Positions 22,096 through 34,196 are shown, numbered from the stretch's first letter. The stretch: 64,000 bases of DNA from Pyrus communis (GCF_963583255.1 NC_084805.1:13299375-13363374); one strand, 5' to 3'. Made by a program: numbers and translations. The notes: a model not told the origin generated them from the letters alone.

Positions 22096-23033
22096 CCTTC
22101 CTTTGTTTTTTCCCCTTTATTTCCTCTCCTCCTTCCTTTCTTTGTTACCTACTCCTCCGTCAGTAGGGTTAGATTTCAGGGGAATGGATCGTCAAATCCA
22201 AAAATTTGCGTTAGTGCGGCTATGTTGCAAGCCAATTTGGATGGTTTATCAGAACCTTAGAGTCATACAACGATGCAAGTGCTTACTTTGATAGGGTGCA
22301 TGTGCAAATGGAAGGGCTGGGTGTTGAAGCGAAAGTCCACAAGAGAGAGAAACAAATGGAAGAGTTGGGTGATGAAGCCTTTTAAGGGTACTTTGGGTAA
22401 AAAAGAATGGTTTCGGATTGAGGCTTTCACCCATAGTGGGATTATCACCTCCATCTCAGTACTCCAATTCCTCCAAATTCTGGAATTGAATTCCTATTTT
22501 TTACTGGATCCCACCATGTTTTTTATTTCCAAGATGATGAGTAAACACTGGAATCCTTTTAAACAGGGAATGATTCCCGTTCATTTCATCCCAACCCCAT
22601 TGGTAAAGATGCCATTAGAATAACGGAAATATTATATACGGTATGTATTTTATTAACTTGTGAACATGGTGGATTTCATTTTATTTCTACCAAGTCGCGA
22701 ACCAGTCAACAACTTACGGTCGTCAAATTGTATAATAGGTTAAGTAATACCACATCACACCAACAAATTGTTCACATTTGTCTCATGTCAAGTGGATCCT
22801 ATCACGTCAGACACACCTATCAATATTTTACAATCGTCATATATCCTTATCACACATCAACCAACTGTTCACAGTTGTCACAAATGTCATAATTTCTACC
22901 AACCCACACATGAACTCTTGAGACTATATATATGTGGTTTGAAGAGTAAATAAAATCGCTCAAAATTTCTTCTCATAGTTGCATTTCTTTCTCACCCCTA
23001 TTTTTTTTTTTTTTTATCACCCATATAAAAATT

Positions 23034-23719
23034 ATGGATATCCATGGTGGATGTAGTGGGCATGTGGGGAATAAGAAGGAGTACTCAATACTTTTTTTCT
23101 TGAGGAAGGTATTGAGGGAGGTGCTGTTAGAAGACCGTAGCTTTCACAAGTTATTGGTGATTGCAGTGCATGCAGTGTTTCTAAAGGTTGGTTTCATCCA
23201 ATTCGATTCATTTTCGGGTGCCCAAGTCGATTGCTTTCATATCTCAGACAAGTGGCCAACGACACCTTTCAGGTTGTCGTTTACCTACACTTTGCCTGAA
23301 ATTCTGAAAACCGGAGTAACTGTGTCTACGTTTTCGGGTCTTTAATTGGAAGTGGGTCGGGTTCTTACTAGGTAATTTTGAACCCCGAGAGGTTCGGGCC
23401 CATGATTCGAATGCTGAACGACATAAAAGAACTTGTCGCTAAAGGAGAAGTTTTGGAACTGTGGAAAATTGTGAAGGATGAGATTGTGTTGCTATTGGCA
23501 ATCGATCTTTGTGCCAACGCTTGTGTGCCGGCTCTGCCGAGCTTCATGCAGCTTCTGTCGGAGCTTCAAATGAAGATTTTGAGGTTGTTGCCCGATGTGG
23601 ATATTGCCATGGTGAGTTGTGTGTGTAAGGAATTGAGGGATCTTGCTAACGATGAAGAATTGTGGAAGCAGAAGGTTTATGATGAGTTTACTGCTGAGTT
23701 TCTTCTTGATCAAACCTAA
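23034..23719 (+). pseudogene. SKIP22-like F-box copy B, frameshifted
   Basis: Nearly the same as copy A at 16621, but a 1-nt deletion near 23307 shifts the frame and ends the first part at 23345. A TAG at about 23370 replaces the Trp codon of copy A. The second part (23378-23719) resumes with RFGPMIRML, keeps the F-box (MKILRLLPDVDIAMV) and ends at the same place. It also lacks the roughly 70-bp middle segment between the two VYVFGSLIG words of copy A, consistent with recombination between those direct repeats. It cannot make the full product. Confidence 0.85.
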
Positions 23720-23971
23720 AGCAATATCAGTTTTGAAGAATGCATGGTGAAGTTTTTTACAAATAAATTGTGAGAAGTTGTATGAAAATTTTGAATAAAA
23801 TGAATAAATTCTTATCAAAATTTTGCTAAGTTCTATGAACTCTGCTAAAGCAAACATCGAATACAGTTGTAGATTGTCCAATAGATTATTGTGACACATG
23901 CCATGGGCTGTACCATGTCACACACTAATAGACCCAGAAAAAAAAAAAAAAAAAAAGTTACCTCAGCAACA

Positions 23972-24147
23972 GTAGAGATTTTTCTATATGACTGGAACAC
24001 AGGATGGTACACTATATGACACTATACAAATAATAGGGTATGTGTGTTAAAAACTTAATGACTTAAAAAAATAAATTTCCCACCACTTGTATAAAAACAT
24101 GTGGTATACCACCTGCATTCTGATTATAATGAAAATTTTCTCCAATA
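23972..24147. repeat. Small MITE, same family as 19215-19372
   Basis: GGATGGTACACTATATGACA on the left, with CATGTGGTATACCACCTGCA and GAAAATTTTCTCC on the right, mirror the units at 19215 and 52495. Confidence 0.5.
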
Positions 24148-24295
24148 GGGGTGTGATATTCACATACCTCTTTTTACTTCTCACACATCATTCTAATTTT
24201 TGGCCGTCAGATCAAATTAATTAAAAAATATCAAGGGCCAGAAATTAACAAGGGGTGTATGAGAAGTAAAAAGGGGTACGTGGATAGCACACCCC
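24148..24295. repeat. MITE with about 40-bp inverted repeats
   Basis: GGGGTGTGATATTCAC...TTTTTACTTCTCACAC on the left pairs with TGAGAAGTAAAAAGGGG...GATAGCACACCCC on the right. It is related to the repeat nested at 10037-10184. The TSD is unclear. Confidence 0.7.
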
Positions 24296-25159
24296 GAAAG
24301 AAAATGGGCACATTTGGAGTATGATTCTCTTTCCTCCTAATTTCTCTCCTTATTTAATCGGTTATGATTAAATCACGTTAACATCTTGTTTGGAATTATT
24401 TATATAAAGAAAAAAAAGACAAAAATGAAAGTGTGAGAGAATAGGAGGAAATGAGATGGTAATAAGAGAGAAAAAATCCTGCACATCCCAAAGAAAAATC
24501 AAACCATACCTGTCATACCCCAATTGGCTCCATTTTAACTGCAAACAGATCATATTTCCATCCCATCCCACATAAAGATTAACATTTTATCCATATCTAT
24601 ATCAAGAGAAATGTTAATCATCTACAAAAAAATGTCAAATTTTAAACTTAAAATTTAAATTTGAAGTGTGGCATTTTGACATTTTTTAAAGTTTTGCTCT
24701 CTATCCGATATGCCAAATTTTAAACATAAAATAAAAATTCATATTTACATTGGAAAAGAAAGAAAATGAATAAAAAGGTATAAAAATATTTAAATATTGC
24801 ATTGGCAATTAAAGAAACAAAAGGAAATATTTTAAACCAATAAAAAATTAATAAAAAGTATTTAATAATTAACTAAAACAATTTGAAGGTGTTGTCAACT
24901 TTGGCAACAAAGGGGAGATATGTCATTCCATGTCATGCCACATCAAATTTAGCTTCTCGATTGGAAAACATTACTGCTGTTTTTTATTTAATTTTTTTTT
25001 TTACCATTATTGTTGATTTGGATATTTTGACATCTCGTTTGTAGATGCTTTCACTCAAGGTGAGACTTTTCATATACTCTTCTGCTGCCTCACAGTTTAA
25101 CGTCAACTTCCTTAACATTTCTTTTATACGAGATTAAACCCACTCACCGTTTAGCCTCC

Positions 25160-25196
<37 letters not shown>

Positions 25197-25797
25197 TCTT
25201 TTTCTTTGGTCTCTTTTCACGGCGCAATCGAAAGACATTTAAGTTTAGTTAATTGGCATACAACCCAAAATATGTAAAGTTAATCGATCTATGTTTTTCA
25301 ATGTCCAGTCATGTAAAGATATTTCAAAATAAAATTACAGCCTAAAATACTAGAGATGTAATCTCAAAAGATTTCAAAAACAATAAAAGTAGTTCAAAAC
25401 AAACTTGTGTCTATTCTATGAAAGTTAACTTGGAAACTCTCCAACAATCTTGGATTGCGTAGATTAATTTTGAATTATCATCCTAATGTCTGAGACCAAG
25501 TTTGCAAAGACCCTTACAAACACGAAATTTTGACTCCGCCACCACTGCATTATCATGCATCTAGTACATAAAATTTTCAATGGTCTCTTAATTTTTGCAT
25601 CAATGTTCATCATCATATGTTGCGAATTAAGATCTTGTCACAGCCCACCCCCGACAACATATTGCTCGCTTTGCCGGCTCGCACGATTTGATGCCAATGA
25701 TGGGCCATCACACATGTGGTTCGAATTTGACATGAACCAAATAGAATATTTTAGTCAATGATCTTTGAAATTTACATAACTCATCAATTTGGTTTTT
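24296..25797. other. Intergenic, no gene seen
   Basis: Very AT-rich. A run of about 30 A lies at 25164-25193. Small self-complementary stretches at 24600-24720 may be MITE debris. No gene is supported. Confidence 0.45.
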
Positions 25798-26424
25798 CAC
25801 TACAAGAAAAATGGCCTATGGATACAAAATTGAGGACACAATTAATTATTTTGTGGGTAACTAACCAATTTTACACACAAAAAAATTGTATTTGTTTCCT
25901 TTGTATAAAGGCACTAATTAATGTGCCCATTCTTCTACAAATTTGGCACAAATATATTTTCAAGACATCATTATAAAAATAATGGACTCAAATTATCATT
26001 TGTGCCAACATTTTACTTCTAAAGACACAATTATTTATTTTTTATTATTTTTCAAATACTTAAGGCCCACACATACCCCACTTTCTCTGCATTTCTGTCT
26101 CTCTCAGTTAACCCACCCACACCCCACTTTCCTCCTTAACCCACCCACACGCCACACCCCACTTCCCTCTCTCTCCCTTTAACCCCTCCCTCTGTCTCTC
26201 TACCCAAATTCTCTCCATCTCAACCAAACAAAATCTATGCATCTCTCTCTACCACTCTCACTTCTCTCAGATCTGAGATTTTCTTTCGTTTTTTTCTTGG
26301 AAAAACACATGTACATCAGATTTGAGAAACACCAACGCCTCCGCATCTCTCTTTATCTCAATTGATCCGTCTCTCCCTCTCGTTGCATCTCACGCTCAGA
26401 TCCCAACTGTCTGTCGTTTGAGAA

Positions 26425-26700
26425 AGAACTTGAAGAAATGCAAGAGAAGCTTCAGGCAACGAGGCTTTAGAAGGAGAAACCGAGAAGCTCCTTAAGAAGG
26501 AGGAGATCTTGAAGTTCAAGAAGGAAGAGCTCCAAACAAAGGGCCAAGAGCAAGACAAGCTTCAGATGGAGTTGAAGAAGCTGCAGGACTTCAAACTCGT
26601 CGAGTCGGTTAAGTCTGAGATCGGATCTAAGATTCTAAGGAAGCACAATCGTCTTCACTATTCCTCAGATCAATGCCATGAGGAGGTAGTTGTTTTATAT
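26425..26700 (+). pseudogene. Captured coiled-coil fragment, 3xHMG-box protein-like
   Basis: The text reads KELEEMQEKLQ, an in-frame stop, then KEELQTKGQEQDKLQMELKK, a charged coiled coil. It resembles the segment before the HMG boxes of plant 3xHMG-box (HMGB6-like) proteins, but no HMG box is present. The frame ends at about 26709. The identity is the weakest of the three captures and could be another coiled-coil protein. Confidence 0.4.
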
Positions 26701-27364
26701 TTTTCCTAATTTACAATCAAGTTTTCCTTTTTTTTGTTTACTTTTTCAAATTTATGGTAATTTTTTGGGATTCCACAGTATTTGGAGGCAAAGGGGTTTA
26801 GATAGTTTAGGGGTTCGTTTTTGACCTTTGATACCTTGTGATCGATCAACTGGAATTTCAAAATTGGATAGTCTGTATTTTTGTTAGCTAGCTGTAGAGT
26901 TGTATGATAAGCTTGGAGGTATTTGAGCTCATCTCAGTTAAATTTATACAATTATGTCCTATAATTTTTTAAGTTTTGAAAACCTGAGAGAAACAGAGTT
27001 CATTACCCTGTGGTTTTTCACGTGGGATGTAACCCTACCTCTATACTTGTGCAATTTTAAAACATTATCTTATTATGACTTTAAAGTTTTTGTTAATTAA
27101 TTCTTTTTAATCAAATAGTATCTGCATTAGTTTCCTTTCCATATTTCTAGTGTTCTAGAATTTTTAGTTTGTGTGTAATGTTTGAATTGATTGTATTAAA
27201 ATTGGTTGTGATTTTTTCTTTCTTTTGTATTACAGTACAACAAAGACATAATCTAATCTATAAAGTTGTTTGTTTACATTCTTTGATCAGGAGCTGCTAA
27301 TCAGTTATTAACACAACTTTATATTGTTGGGTATTTAAGGACTTATCATTGTCGTGATCATCAG

Positions 27365-27447
27365 TACCTATATGGCTATCTAGCTTGTGGTCTTGCTGGT
27401 CTCTCTACCGGTATGGCTATCAACATTGTCGATGATGTTGGTGTTAG
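27365..27447 (+). pseudogene. Captured V-type ATPase subunit c exon fragment
   Basis: The frame reads YLYGYLACGLAGLSTGMAIN then IVDDVGVR, and stops at a GT consistent with an exon end. V-ATPase proteolipid c has nearly the same string (LACGLAGLSAGMAIGIVG). Only about 27 codons of one transmembrane helix region are present, so it is non-functional as a proteolipid. Confidence 0.75.
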
Positions 27448-27676
27448 GTAATATCTCTCTTTCTCTTGGAAAGGATTGGCCTTGCTCTTGCTAAGGGTGT
27501 AGATATCATATCTCTTCAATTGTTTCTTAATTTATTTTTTGCACTTGCTCCTTTGATCAATTATTTAGCTACATATATCAGAGTCATGATATGATGTGCA
27601 TTTTCAGTATTATTTTAGATAGTATACAATACCAAATAATGTATTGAAATTTGATATTCTGAACTGAATTCGTCAG

Positions 27677-28316
27677 ATTGTAAATCAGCATGAAGCTACA
27701 AGTAGCAACAGTGTCAGGCACAAGGAGTTTAATCTTCAAACACTTGGAATTGGTGGCTTAGGTGCTGAGTTTGCAGATATATTTCGAAGAGCTTTTGTAT
27801 CCCATGTTTTCCCTCCTCACGTGACAAATAAGTAAGATAACTGATTCTTCTAGTTGCGCTGATATCTTTTTGGTATAACTTTATACCACACTCCTTTTTG
27901 GAAAGACATTGAACCATGTCGAATCATGATTTAACACATCATTTTGATGCTAGTACATTATTTTAACAAAGCTATTTGAGCATGTCTGAATGATTTTGGA
28001 TATGCAACTTATCCTTAGAGATAAGTTAGCTATTATCTGCATTGGTGATTGATGAGATTTCTGTTTTTGTGAACTGTGTTAGATTGTTAATGGCCCTGAA
28101 GTTTTGAGCAAGTTGGTGAAACTAGGAAAAATGTTAGGAATCTATTTGTTGATGCTGAGAATGATCAAAGGGCTCGCGGTAAGGGAAATATATAAATGTC
28201 AAGTGCACTTAGGCTGGTTTTTCAATAATTTCTAATTTCATTATGTCCATAATTCCCTTGGAGACCAGAGTGGTTTGCATGCGATAATCTTTGATGAAAT
28301 GGATGCTATTTGTAAG
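27677..28316 (+). pseudogene. Captured NSF (vesicle-fusing ATPase) gene fragment
   Basis: Three exon-like blocks with GT/AG edges: 27677-27831 ([20 protein letters not shown], then VFPPHVTN), 28083-28178 (IVNGPEVLSK, then NVRNLFVDAENDQRARG) and about 28264-28316 (LHAIIFDEMDAICK, the Walker B region of the first AAA domain). The exon with Walker A that normally lies between the first two is missing, and a small deletion in the second block (near SKLV) shifts the frame. NSF works in SNARE recycling; this piece cannot. The match in order and spacing makes the identity strong. Confidence 0.88.
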
Positions 28317-28889
28317 GTATAAATATTTCCTAGTCTATGCTTTTTACTAAGATTCTTATTCAACTACGATTTATTTTCAATTCAGAAAAAGTTGTGGGAC
28401 TCTCAGTTTAAGCAAGAGAATGTGGTTTAAGTGAGCTTCATTGCACGAAGAACTTGGGTCCATCGGCTGTAGTGTTGTGGGGGAGGATAGGATTCTGAAG
28501 GACTTGGTTGTAAATAACTGAAATACGTGTATATTGTGGGATTTGTTGATTTAAAAGAAATTTCAATTTTTCTACATTAATAATTTTTTTTTTAAATAGA
28601 ACCTATTGGGCACGATTTGAAAATTGTGCGCGTATGATCCTGTCACCTGACAATCTGACATGGTTGTCAGAATTAAGACACAAATAGGCTGTTATTTGTG
28701 CTGAACTCTTTGAGCACAAATAGCGATATTGTGTGCTATCAGCAATGGTGACGCCCATAGAGGGCACAGACATAAAGATGGTAGCTGCACTGTTGCTATT
28801 GGTCTATGAGCACAATTGTTGGTGCTTTTTGATCTCAAAGGGCACAGATAATTTATTGTGTGCAGTGCTCATTTTTTTTGTAGTGTTTG

Positions 28890-29110
28890 AAACTGAAAAT
28901 CGGTAGAAGTTATTCTTGAGTTTGTCCACCATAAATCATTTTGGTCATTTTATGAAAAACGTGTCAACATAATCGTTAAATTATCACTTGAGGACCACAT
29001 GTCACCTTTTTAAGAATATTTTTTTGTCAAACCAACCATTCGATTTTAGCCAAAAATGATTCTTGAGATTGATATAATCACTTACTTTGGTTTCTAATTT
29101 TGTCCATTAT
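28890..29110. repeat. Relics of the TTTAGCCAAAATGGTCC MITE family
   Basis: TTTTAGCCAAAAATGATTCT near 29044 and words such as CATTTTGGTCATTTTATGAAAAA near 28940 follow the ends and interior of the MITE at 15661-16027. The two halves are out of their original order and no TSD is visible. Confidence 0.5.
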
Positions 29111-29431
29111 GAATTATTTTGGTTCTTACGTGAAGATGGAATGACGATATCTAAGCTATAATATTAATAGAACCCTCATTGCCAACCAAAACTTTATGAA
29201 ACTACTATTTTAATCCTCTAATTAAAACTAAATATGAATAGGAAGTATGGGTAGAAATGTAATTTCACACAACTAAATTTTGTTGCTTTTTTCAAAACCT
29301 CACATACATGTGATTCTAACCTATCTCTAATTTAAAAATAAAAAAAATAAAAAATAAAAAAATAAAAATTGAAGCCCTCTCCCCTGTCTCCCCACTCCCG
29401 CGATCTCTCTCTCTTTTCCTTTCTCTTTCCT

Positions 29432-29565
29432 CTTTATTGTAAGTAAGAGGTTTTAAATTCGATTCTTGCCAAAGATGAATTTGAACCACATCATTGCTAG
29501 TCCATTGTGAGGCTAAAGCCATCACTCTATCTTTAATGTAGATAATATTATTTGTTAAAAAAAAA
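29432..29565 (+). mobile_element. 5'-truncated tRNA-derived SINE (Au-like)
   Basis: TAAGAGGTTTTAAATTCGAT includes a box B-like sequence. The body (AACCACATCATTGCTAGTCC, GAGGCTAAAGCCATCAC) and tail (TAGATAATATTATTTGTTAA) follow the Au SINE pattern common in angiosperms. Box A is missing. A longer copy lies at 41240-41414. Confidence 0.6.
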
Positions 29566-29577
29566 TTAAAAAAAAAA

Positions 29578-29760
29578 TTTCACACTGAAAGTGCGTGCCA
29601 TATGCGAGTGTGAATTGAACCAAGACTTGTTTGAGAAAGCCATTCACTTCGCAATAGGCACGGCCCACCTAGCGATTAATAAGGCCCTAGGGTTGGAGGT
29701 AGGGTTTATGCCAACGACAACAAAAAAGTCAGTTAGGGTTTCAATCCTTATATAGAATTC
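29578..29760 (+). other. Short open stretch of unknown nature
   Basis: About 60 codons remain open without an upstream ATG (text includes ELNQDLFEKAIHFAIGTAHL). I do not recognise it. It lies between a SINE and the third SKIP22 copy and may be a gene fragment or chance. Confidence 0.2.
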
Positions 29761-29852
29761 TACTTCTGCAAGGGTTTAGCCGACGCGGTTTATGATCTTA
29801 TCCTATAAACAGAGGCTTCATTCCAAATAACGAATAAGAATTTGGTTCATCT

Positions 29853-30821
29853 TCCCAAACCCTAGCTTCACCTTCATATCCAATTACACGTTTATCCGCA
29901 CAGTTCCCAAATCAAATCGTGGCAACCACCACCAGTGGTTTGGATCCCCAAGGCATACCCTAGTGGTTTCGGGTGCAGAAAGCATGGAAAATAACAATGA
30001 GCCTGCTGCTGGTAGTGGTGGGAGAACTTGGGAGAAGTACTCAATGCCGTTTTTCTTGAAGAGGGTACTAAGGGAGGAGTTGGGAGAAGACCGTAGCAAT
30101 CACAAGCTCTTCGAGATTTCTATACACGCTGTGCTCTTAGACTCCGGTTTCTTCCGGTTGGATTTAGTTCAGGGTATGCCGGCCAATCAGGTTTTGTATA
30201 CGGCGCCTCAGATTCTGCAACATCAGGGCAATAACGGTAATAGGGTTGAAGCAGTTGTATTGGAGTTTCGTAAATGGCGTCAATTCATGAATAAATATAT
30301 GGGTCATTCGCCAGTGGTGATTCTACGCCTTATCGGCTACGTATGGACAAAAAAAGATTTGCTCCGGTGATTGAATCTGTTTGGGAAAACAGAAATATGA
30401 ATGAGAGAGATGAGTTAGTTTTAGAAAAGGAAGTTTTGGAGTTTTGGAGGATTGTGAAAGATGGGATCGCATTGCCATTGCTGATTGATCTTTGTTCGAA
30501 GGTGGGTTTGAGCGCCCCATCGAGCCTCATGTGCCTTCCACCGGAGCTCAGAATGAAGATTCTAGAGCCACTGCGTGGTGTTGACATTGCCAAAGTGGGT
30601 CGTGTTTGTAAGGAGCTGTGAAATCTTGCTAGTAACGATGAGTTGTGGAAGAAGAAGTATGCTGAGGAGTTTGGGGACTCTAAGGGAGGAGAAGGAACAA
30701 TGATTAGCTGGAAGTCCAGATTTGCTACTAGCGTGAAAATTAGAAAACGGAGGAAGCCTAAGAATCAACTAAGATCTTCCAAGAGGTGGGTATATGAGTT
30801 GCCTTATAACTTTTGGATATA
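29853..30821 (+). pseudogene. SKIP22-like F-box copy C, frameshift plus stop
   Basis: Homology to the 45719 gene begins near CCCAAACCCTAGC, in the linker after the ubiquitin-like domain, which is absent. An ATG at 29963 opens 135 codons with the FP-like region (FFLKRVLREELGEDRSNHKL). The frame is then lost near 30270-30340 and resumes with KKRFAPVIESVW at about 30346. The F-box is well kept (LPPELRMKILEPLRGVDIAKV), but a TGA at 30619 replaces the Gln codon right after CKEL. The remainder to TGA-like ends near 30821 is open again (NDELWKKKYAEEFGDS). It is closer to the full-length parent than to copies A and B. Confidence 0.85.
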
Positions 30822-33800
30822 ATTTAATGGCCTTGCACTTGACATAGATTGCTACCAAGGGATGGTCAATGGTGCCCATGGATACTCCATATATTACCAT
30901 CATCACCATCCATCACAAGTACAAATACCACCACTCACCACCACAATTAACACATATCTACACTTAAATGGACCTCCATTTAACTAAATGGGTATTTATT
31001 GACCATCAATCGCTTGGATTCACAAAAAACAAAAAAAAAAACAAAAAACAAAAAAAAGGGTTTTGTTAGTGTTAGTGTGTGTCTGCTCTTGATGCGCATG
31101 TAAGCTGGTCTGCATTTTTTTTGGTCAAAATTATTACCCGTAACTGTTGGCGCTTGGATGATATGGTTTTCATTTTTGAAGAGTTTTTCACTGTACAGAT
31201 TGGATGTTACTTGTTTAACTCTCGTTGGAAGTTTAAAACAATGCCTAATCAGATGGCTACTTTCCCAAGTCATCAAGGATTCTTACCTAGTTTATGTTCT
31301 TAATTGTTTAGGTCTTTGTTTCGTTTTAGGAGATTTTTCCATACTTTGTAGGAGTAGGGTTTTGTTATTCTAGTGACGGATTTGGTGTCGTAGTGCCTTC
31401 ACATAGTGATTTCCAAACCCTTTTTACCATGAGTTTTTGTCTGTTTTTTTGGTCAATGATGAAACTTTCGTTGATGGAAAGAAGATTACAACAAGTCCAG
31501 ACTTACAAAATGGACCAGCCACAAAGTAACAAAAAGCTAAAAAAAAATAAATGGAGGTCAGATAAGACATCCGAAGTCCCACACATCTAAAAACCCTAAA
31601 TATTAAAAATTAAAAATTAAAAAAAATTAAAAAATAAACAATGATAAAAGGACCTATGTTGATGAACGAATGCAGACGAAATTGGCGAACCACCTCTAGG
31701 TAACCAAAACCACCACCATAAACGTAATTTGCAGGGGCTTTCTGTTGCTTACTCTTTACATGTGAATTTTAGTTTGAATCAATCCATCATTTGTTTTAAT
31801 TTTCGCGTAATTAATCGGTTACTTGAGACAATTTAATAATTTGGTTTATCTGTTTTGTAGGTATTGCGGCGCTGCCGGCTCCTGCTGCGGGAGACGGAAG
31901 CAGAACTGAAGACATAATTAAAAGGAGGAAATGCTGCAATTAAAGATGGTCAAGTTCACATAGCAAATTATCTTGTTTACAGTGAGTAATTTATTGTCTT
32001 AGCTTGATGATAAATGCTTGTGTGGAGAGTTTTACAGTCGGCTTGAGTTGACATGCATGCATACTTTTGGCAAAAAGACAATGAAAGTGTCAATTGGAAA
32101 TCAGTGTGTGTAATTTAGATGAGGGCATACATTTTTTTTATCGGAAAAAAAAAAAAAAAAAAACACTTAATTAAAAGGACGAACCCTGAGTACAACCAAG
32201 TCCGATACAATAAAAAATAAAAGCATGTCTAGCTTCCGATGGAAGTGAAAGATCGATCCCAAATATGGGTATCCTGAATCCCATATATATGCTTTTATAT
32301 GCGGATGCATATTATTTACGATAGTCTTTGACGAGACTTATATTTAACTTACATTAGATGATATCTTAAGATCATTGGTGATTTATTTTCACCACGTGGT
32401 TATCATGCATTTCGTATAGCTAGTTGCGGTCATAGAATTTATTGCAGGTACATTCTATTCTAGTAGAGGCTAGAATTTTCTAGTAGACGCTAGATATCGA
32501 TCTGCTTCACCTGCTTGCTATACATTACTTTATTTGTGATTCATTTACTTTCTTTGATATGATGGGCAGGGTTGAGTTGATCTTGACTACTAGTATTGTA
32601 GTATTACAATGTGTGTAGTTTTCACTATATATGTTTTCAAAACATGGGTTATTATGTTTGAAGGATTTTGACGTGATAAAACTGGTCTATTCACATTTTG
32701 TTTTGTTGACCCCTTCAGGACATAACGAGAATAAAGAGAACACTAGTGGTGATGAGTGGGTTTGGCAGTGAGGCCTTCATCCTTTGGATTTAGGGTGATG
32801 GTTCATTTACTGCAGTTTTATCTCTACTGTAATAATTGCATGAAAGCACTTTTGGATTATGCATAGGACTGCACTTTTATGCGTTTACTTTTATGTAAAA
32901 CTTCTAGCTGCTCTGATGTGATGTAATAACGAGATTTAGTCTCAAAATTTGTGTCCCTAATTGAGGAGGTTGATAACTGAACTTTGTAGCAGCTTTGGAT
33001 TTATTTAAATGACCGTTTTTATTCAAATTCTTGCACATCATAAATATCTTATGATGACTTCGTCATTAAGTTGGCTTGTGACATCATCTCACGATGGGGT
33101 CATATAGTCAATTTAGTATCGACTAGCACATCACGTCCTCGTAACTTGTGTTATTGGGTCCGAGGTGTATCATAACCTGCTAGATGCCTCCTAGGGACTT
33201 CTCACACGTAGATTGGTCTACGTGTGACCTCCCTTCCCAACTATCTGCGAGTGATATCTCTTGTAAATAGGCAAGTTTAACAGGAAAATCAGTAATCGCC
33301 ACTGATTACTTAGAAAACTCTATGTTCTAGTTTCTCTCAAATTATTCTCTTAGGCATCGGAAGCCCTTTGGCAGACACTATCCCCTTTTTCTCAAGGTTC
33401 GTTAATTAGGCTAATGGTGTTTCTTGTTTTGTAAAGTGGAGTTTCGTCAATTCAATCTTGAATGAAATTCGCATCCACAAGTTAGATACCAATTATATGC
33501 ATAATTGTATAATTGTTTTTATTTTCTTGCTCGTAGTGTTAACATTAAACACATGATCAACCTCTATATGTGAATTATTGAACTGGAATAACTATATGGG
33601 TTGATATGTGAATCATATATTAAAATAAAATTGGAAAGAATTTTCTACCCACACCTCAATATTTCAGAGTCGTGATTCATTCATGTTCTAAATTATGTTA
33701 TTTCACAATTTAAATATCATATAACATATAAAACAAAAAACAATTTATTTCTCTCTCAAATCATTCCAAAGCTTGTTCCCATTCATACGAAAGAAAATTG

Positions 33801-34156
33801 AAAGAAAACATAGCTAGGAAACACCACTTAGAAAATTAAAGAATATATATAAGAACATTAAAGATGATATAGTAAGTAGTAGATTGTCATGATGGTTAGG
33901 TCTTTCAAATTTCGTTATCTAGTAGTCTATTTGCCTAAAGGATGAATAGATTCACTTAAAAAAAATCTAAGATAACCACTTTGATCACTAAAACGTTCAC
34001 ACAAACTGCAAGTAAGTGCAGTACATTTTCTGCATAAGACAACCTACGAACACAAGCCAATCTATCAATCGAGGACTTGGCGGTTCTAGCAACAACTATG
34101 TGAATACATTTCAAGTAATCAAGTTATCTTACTACCAAAGATCAAACAACTTTTGA

Positions 34157-34158
<2 letters not shown>
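30822..34158. other. Long intergenic stretch with repeat fragments
   Basis: The first part (to about 31300) includes the 3' flank of SKIP22 copy C, recognisable against 47440-47510 (TGATGCGCATGTAAGCTG, GATGATATGG). L1-like 3' ends in minus orientation occur at 31449-31630 and 32130-32225 (T-rich start, then GGTCAATGATGAAAC or similar). At 31861-31905 a GC-rich patch after a TTTTGTAG acceptor-like site looks like an exon fragment (ALPAPAAGDGSRTED), not identified. At 33110-33410 the text (CTTGTAAATAGGCAAG, GGCATCGGAAGCCC) resembles a degenerate LTR. No intact gene is supported. Confidence 0.4.

Positions 34159-34194
<36 letters not shown>
34159..34194. repeat. Poly-A tract of about 36 bp
   Basis: An uninterrupted A run flanked by AAACAACTTTTGAC and GATCAAGCAAC. 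It may be the tail of a lost minus- or plus-strand retroposon; nothing else of one is seen. Confidence 0.9.

Positions 34195-34196
<2 letters not shown>

Larger units (their letters stand above)
19545..23968 (+). repeat. Segmental duplication copy B, carries broken SKIP22-like copy B
   Basis: Collinear with 14985-17612 but expanded by a 1.36-kb LTR-like insertion (19647-21008) and an 874-bp retroposon (21222-22095), both absent from copy A. The homology ends at an A-run near 23940-23958, as in copy A near 17600. Confidence 0.85.
25798..28885. mobile_element. CACTA element carrying captured gene pieces (Pack-CACTA-like)
   Basis: The left end is CACTACAAGAAAAATGGCC and the right end, reverse-complemented, is CACTACAAAAAAAATGAGC, agreeing at 16 of 19 positions. 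TTT flanks both sides (25795-25797 and 28886-28888), the 3-bp duplication of CACTA elements. Subterminal regions hold scattered repeats (GGACACAATT, GGCACAGA, GTGTGC). There is no transposase. The middle holds pieces of at least two and probably three unrelated host genes in the same orientation, with intron-like gaps, so capture was of genomic DNA rather than of mRNA. Confidence 0.88.

Noticed and set aside
22273..22623. 116-codon frame upstream of copy B
   Set aside because: The duplicated segment in copy A does not keep this frame, so it is probably chance.
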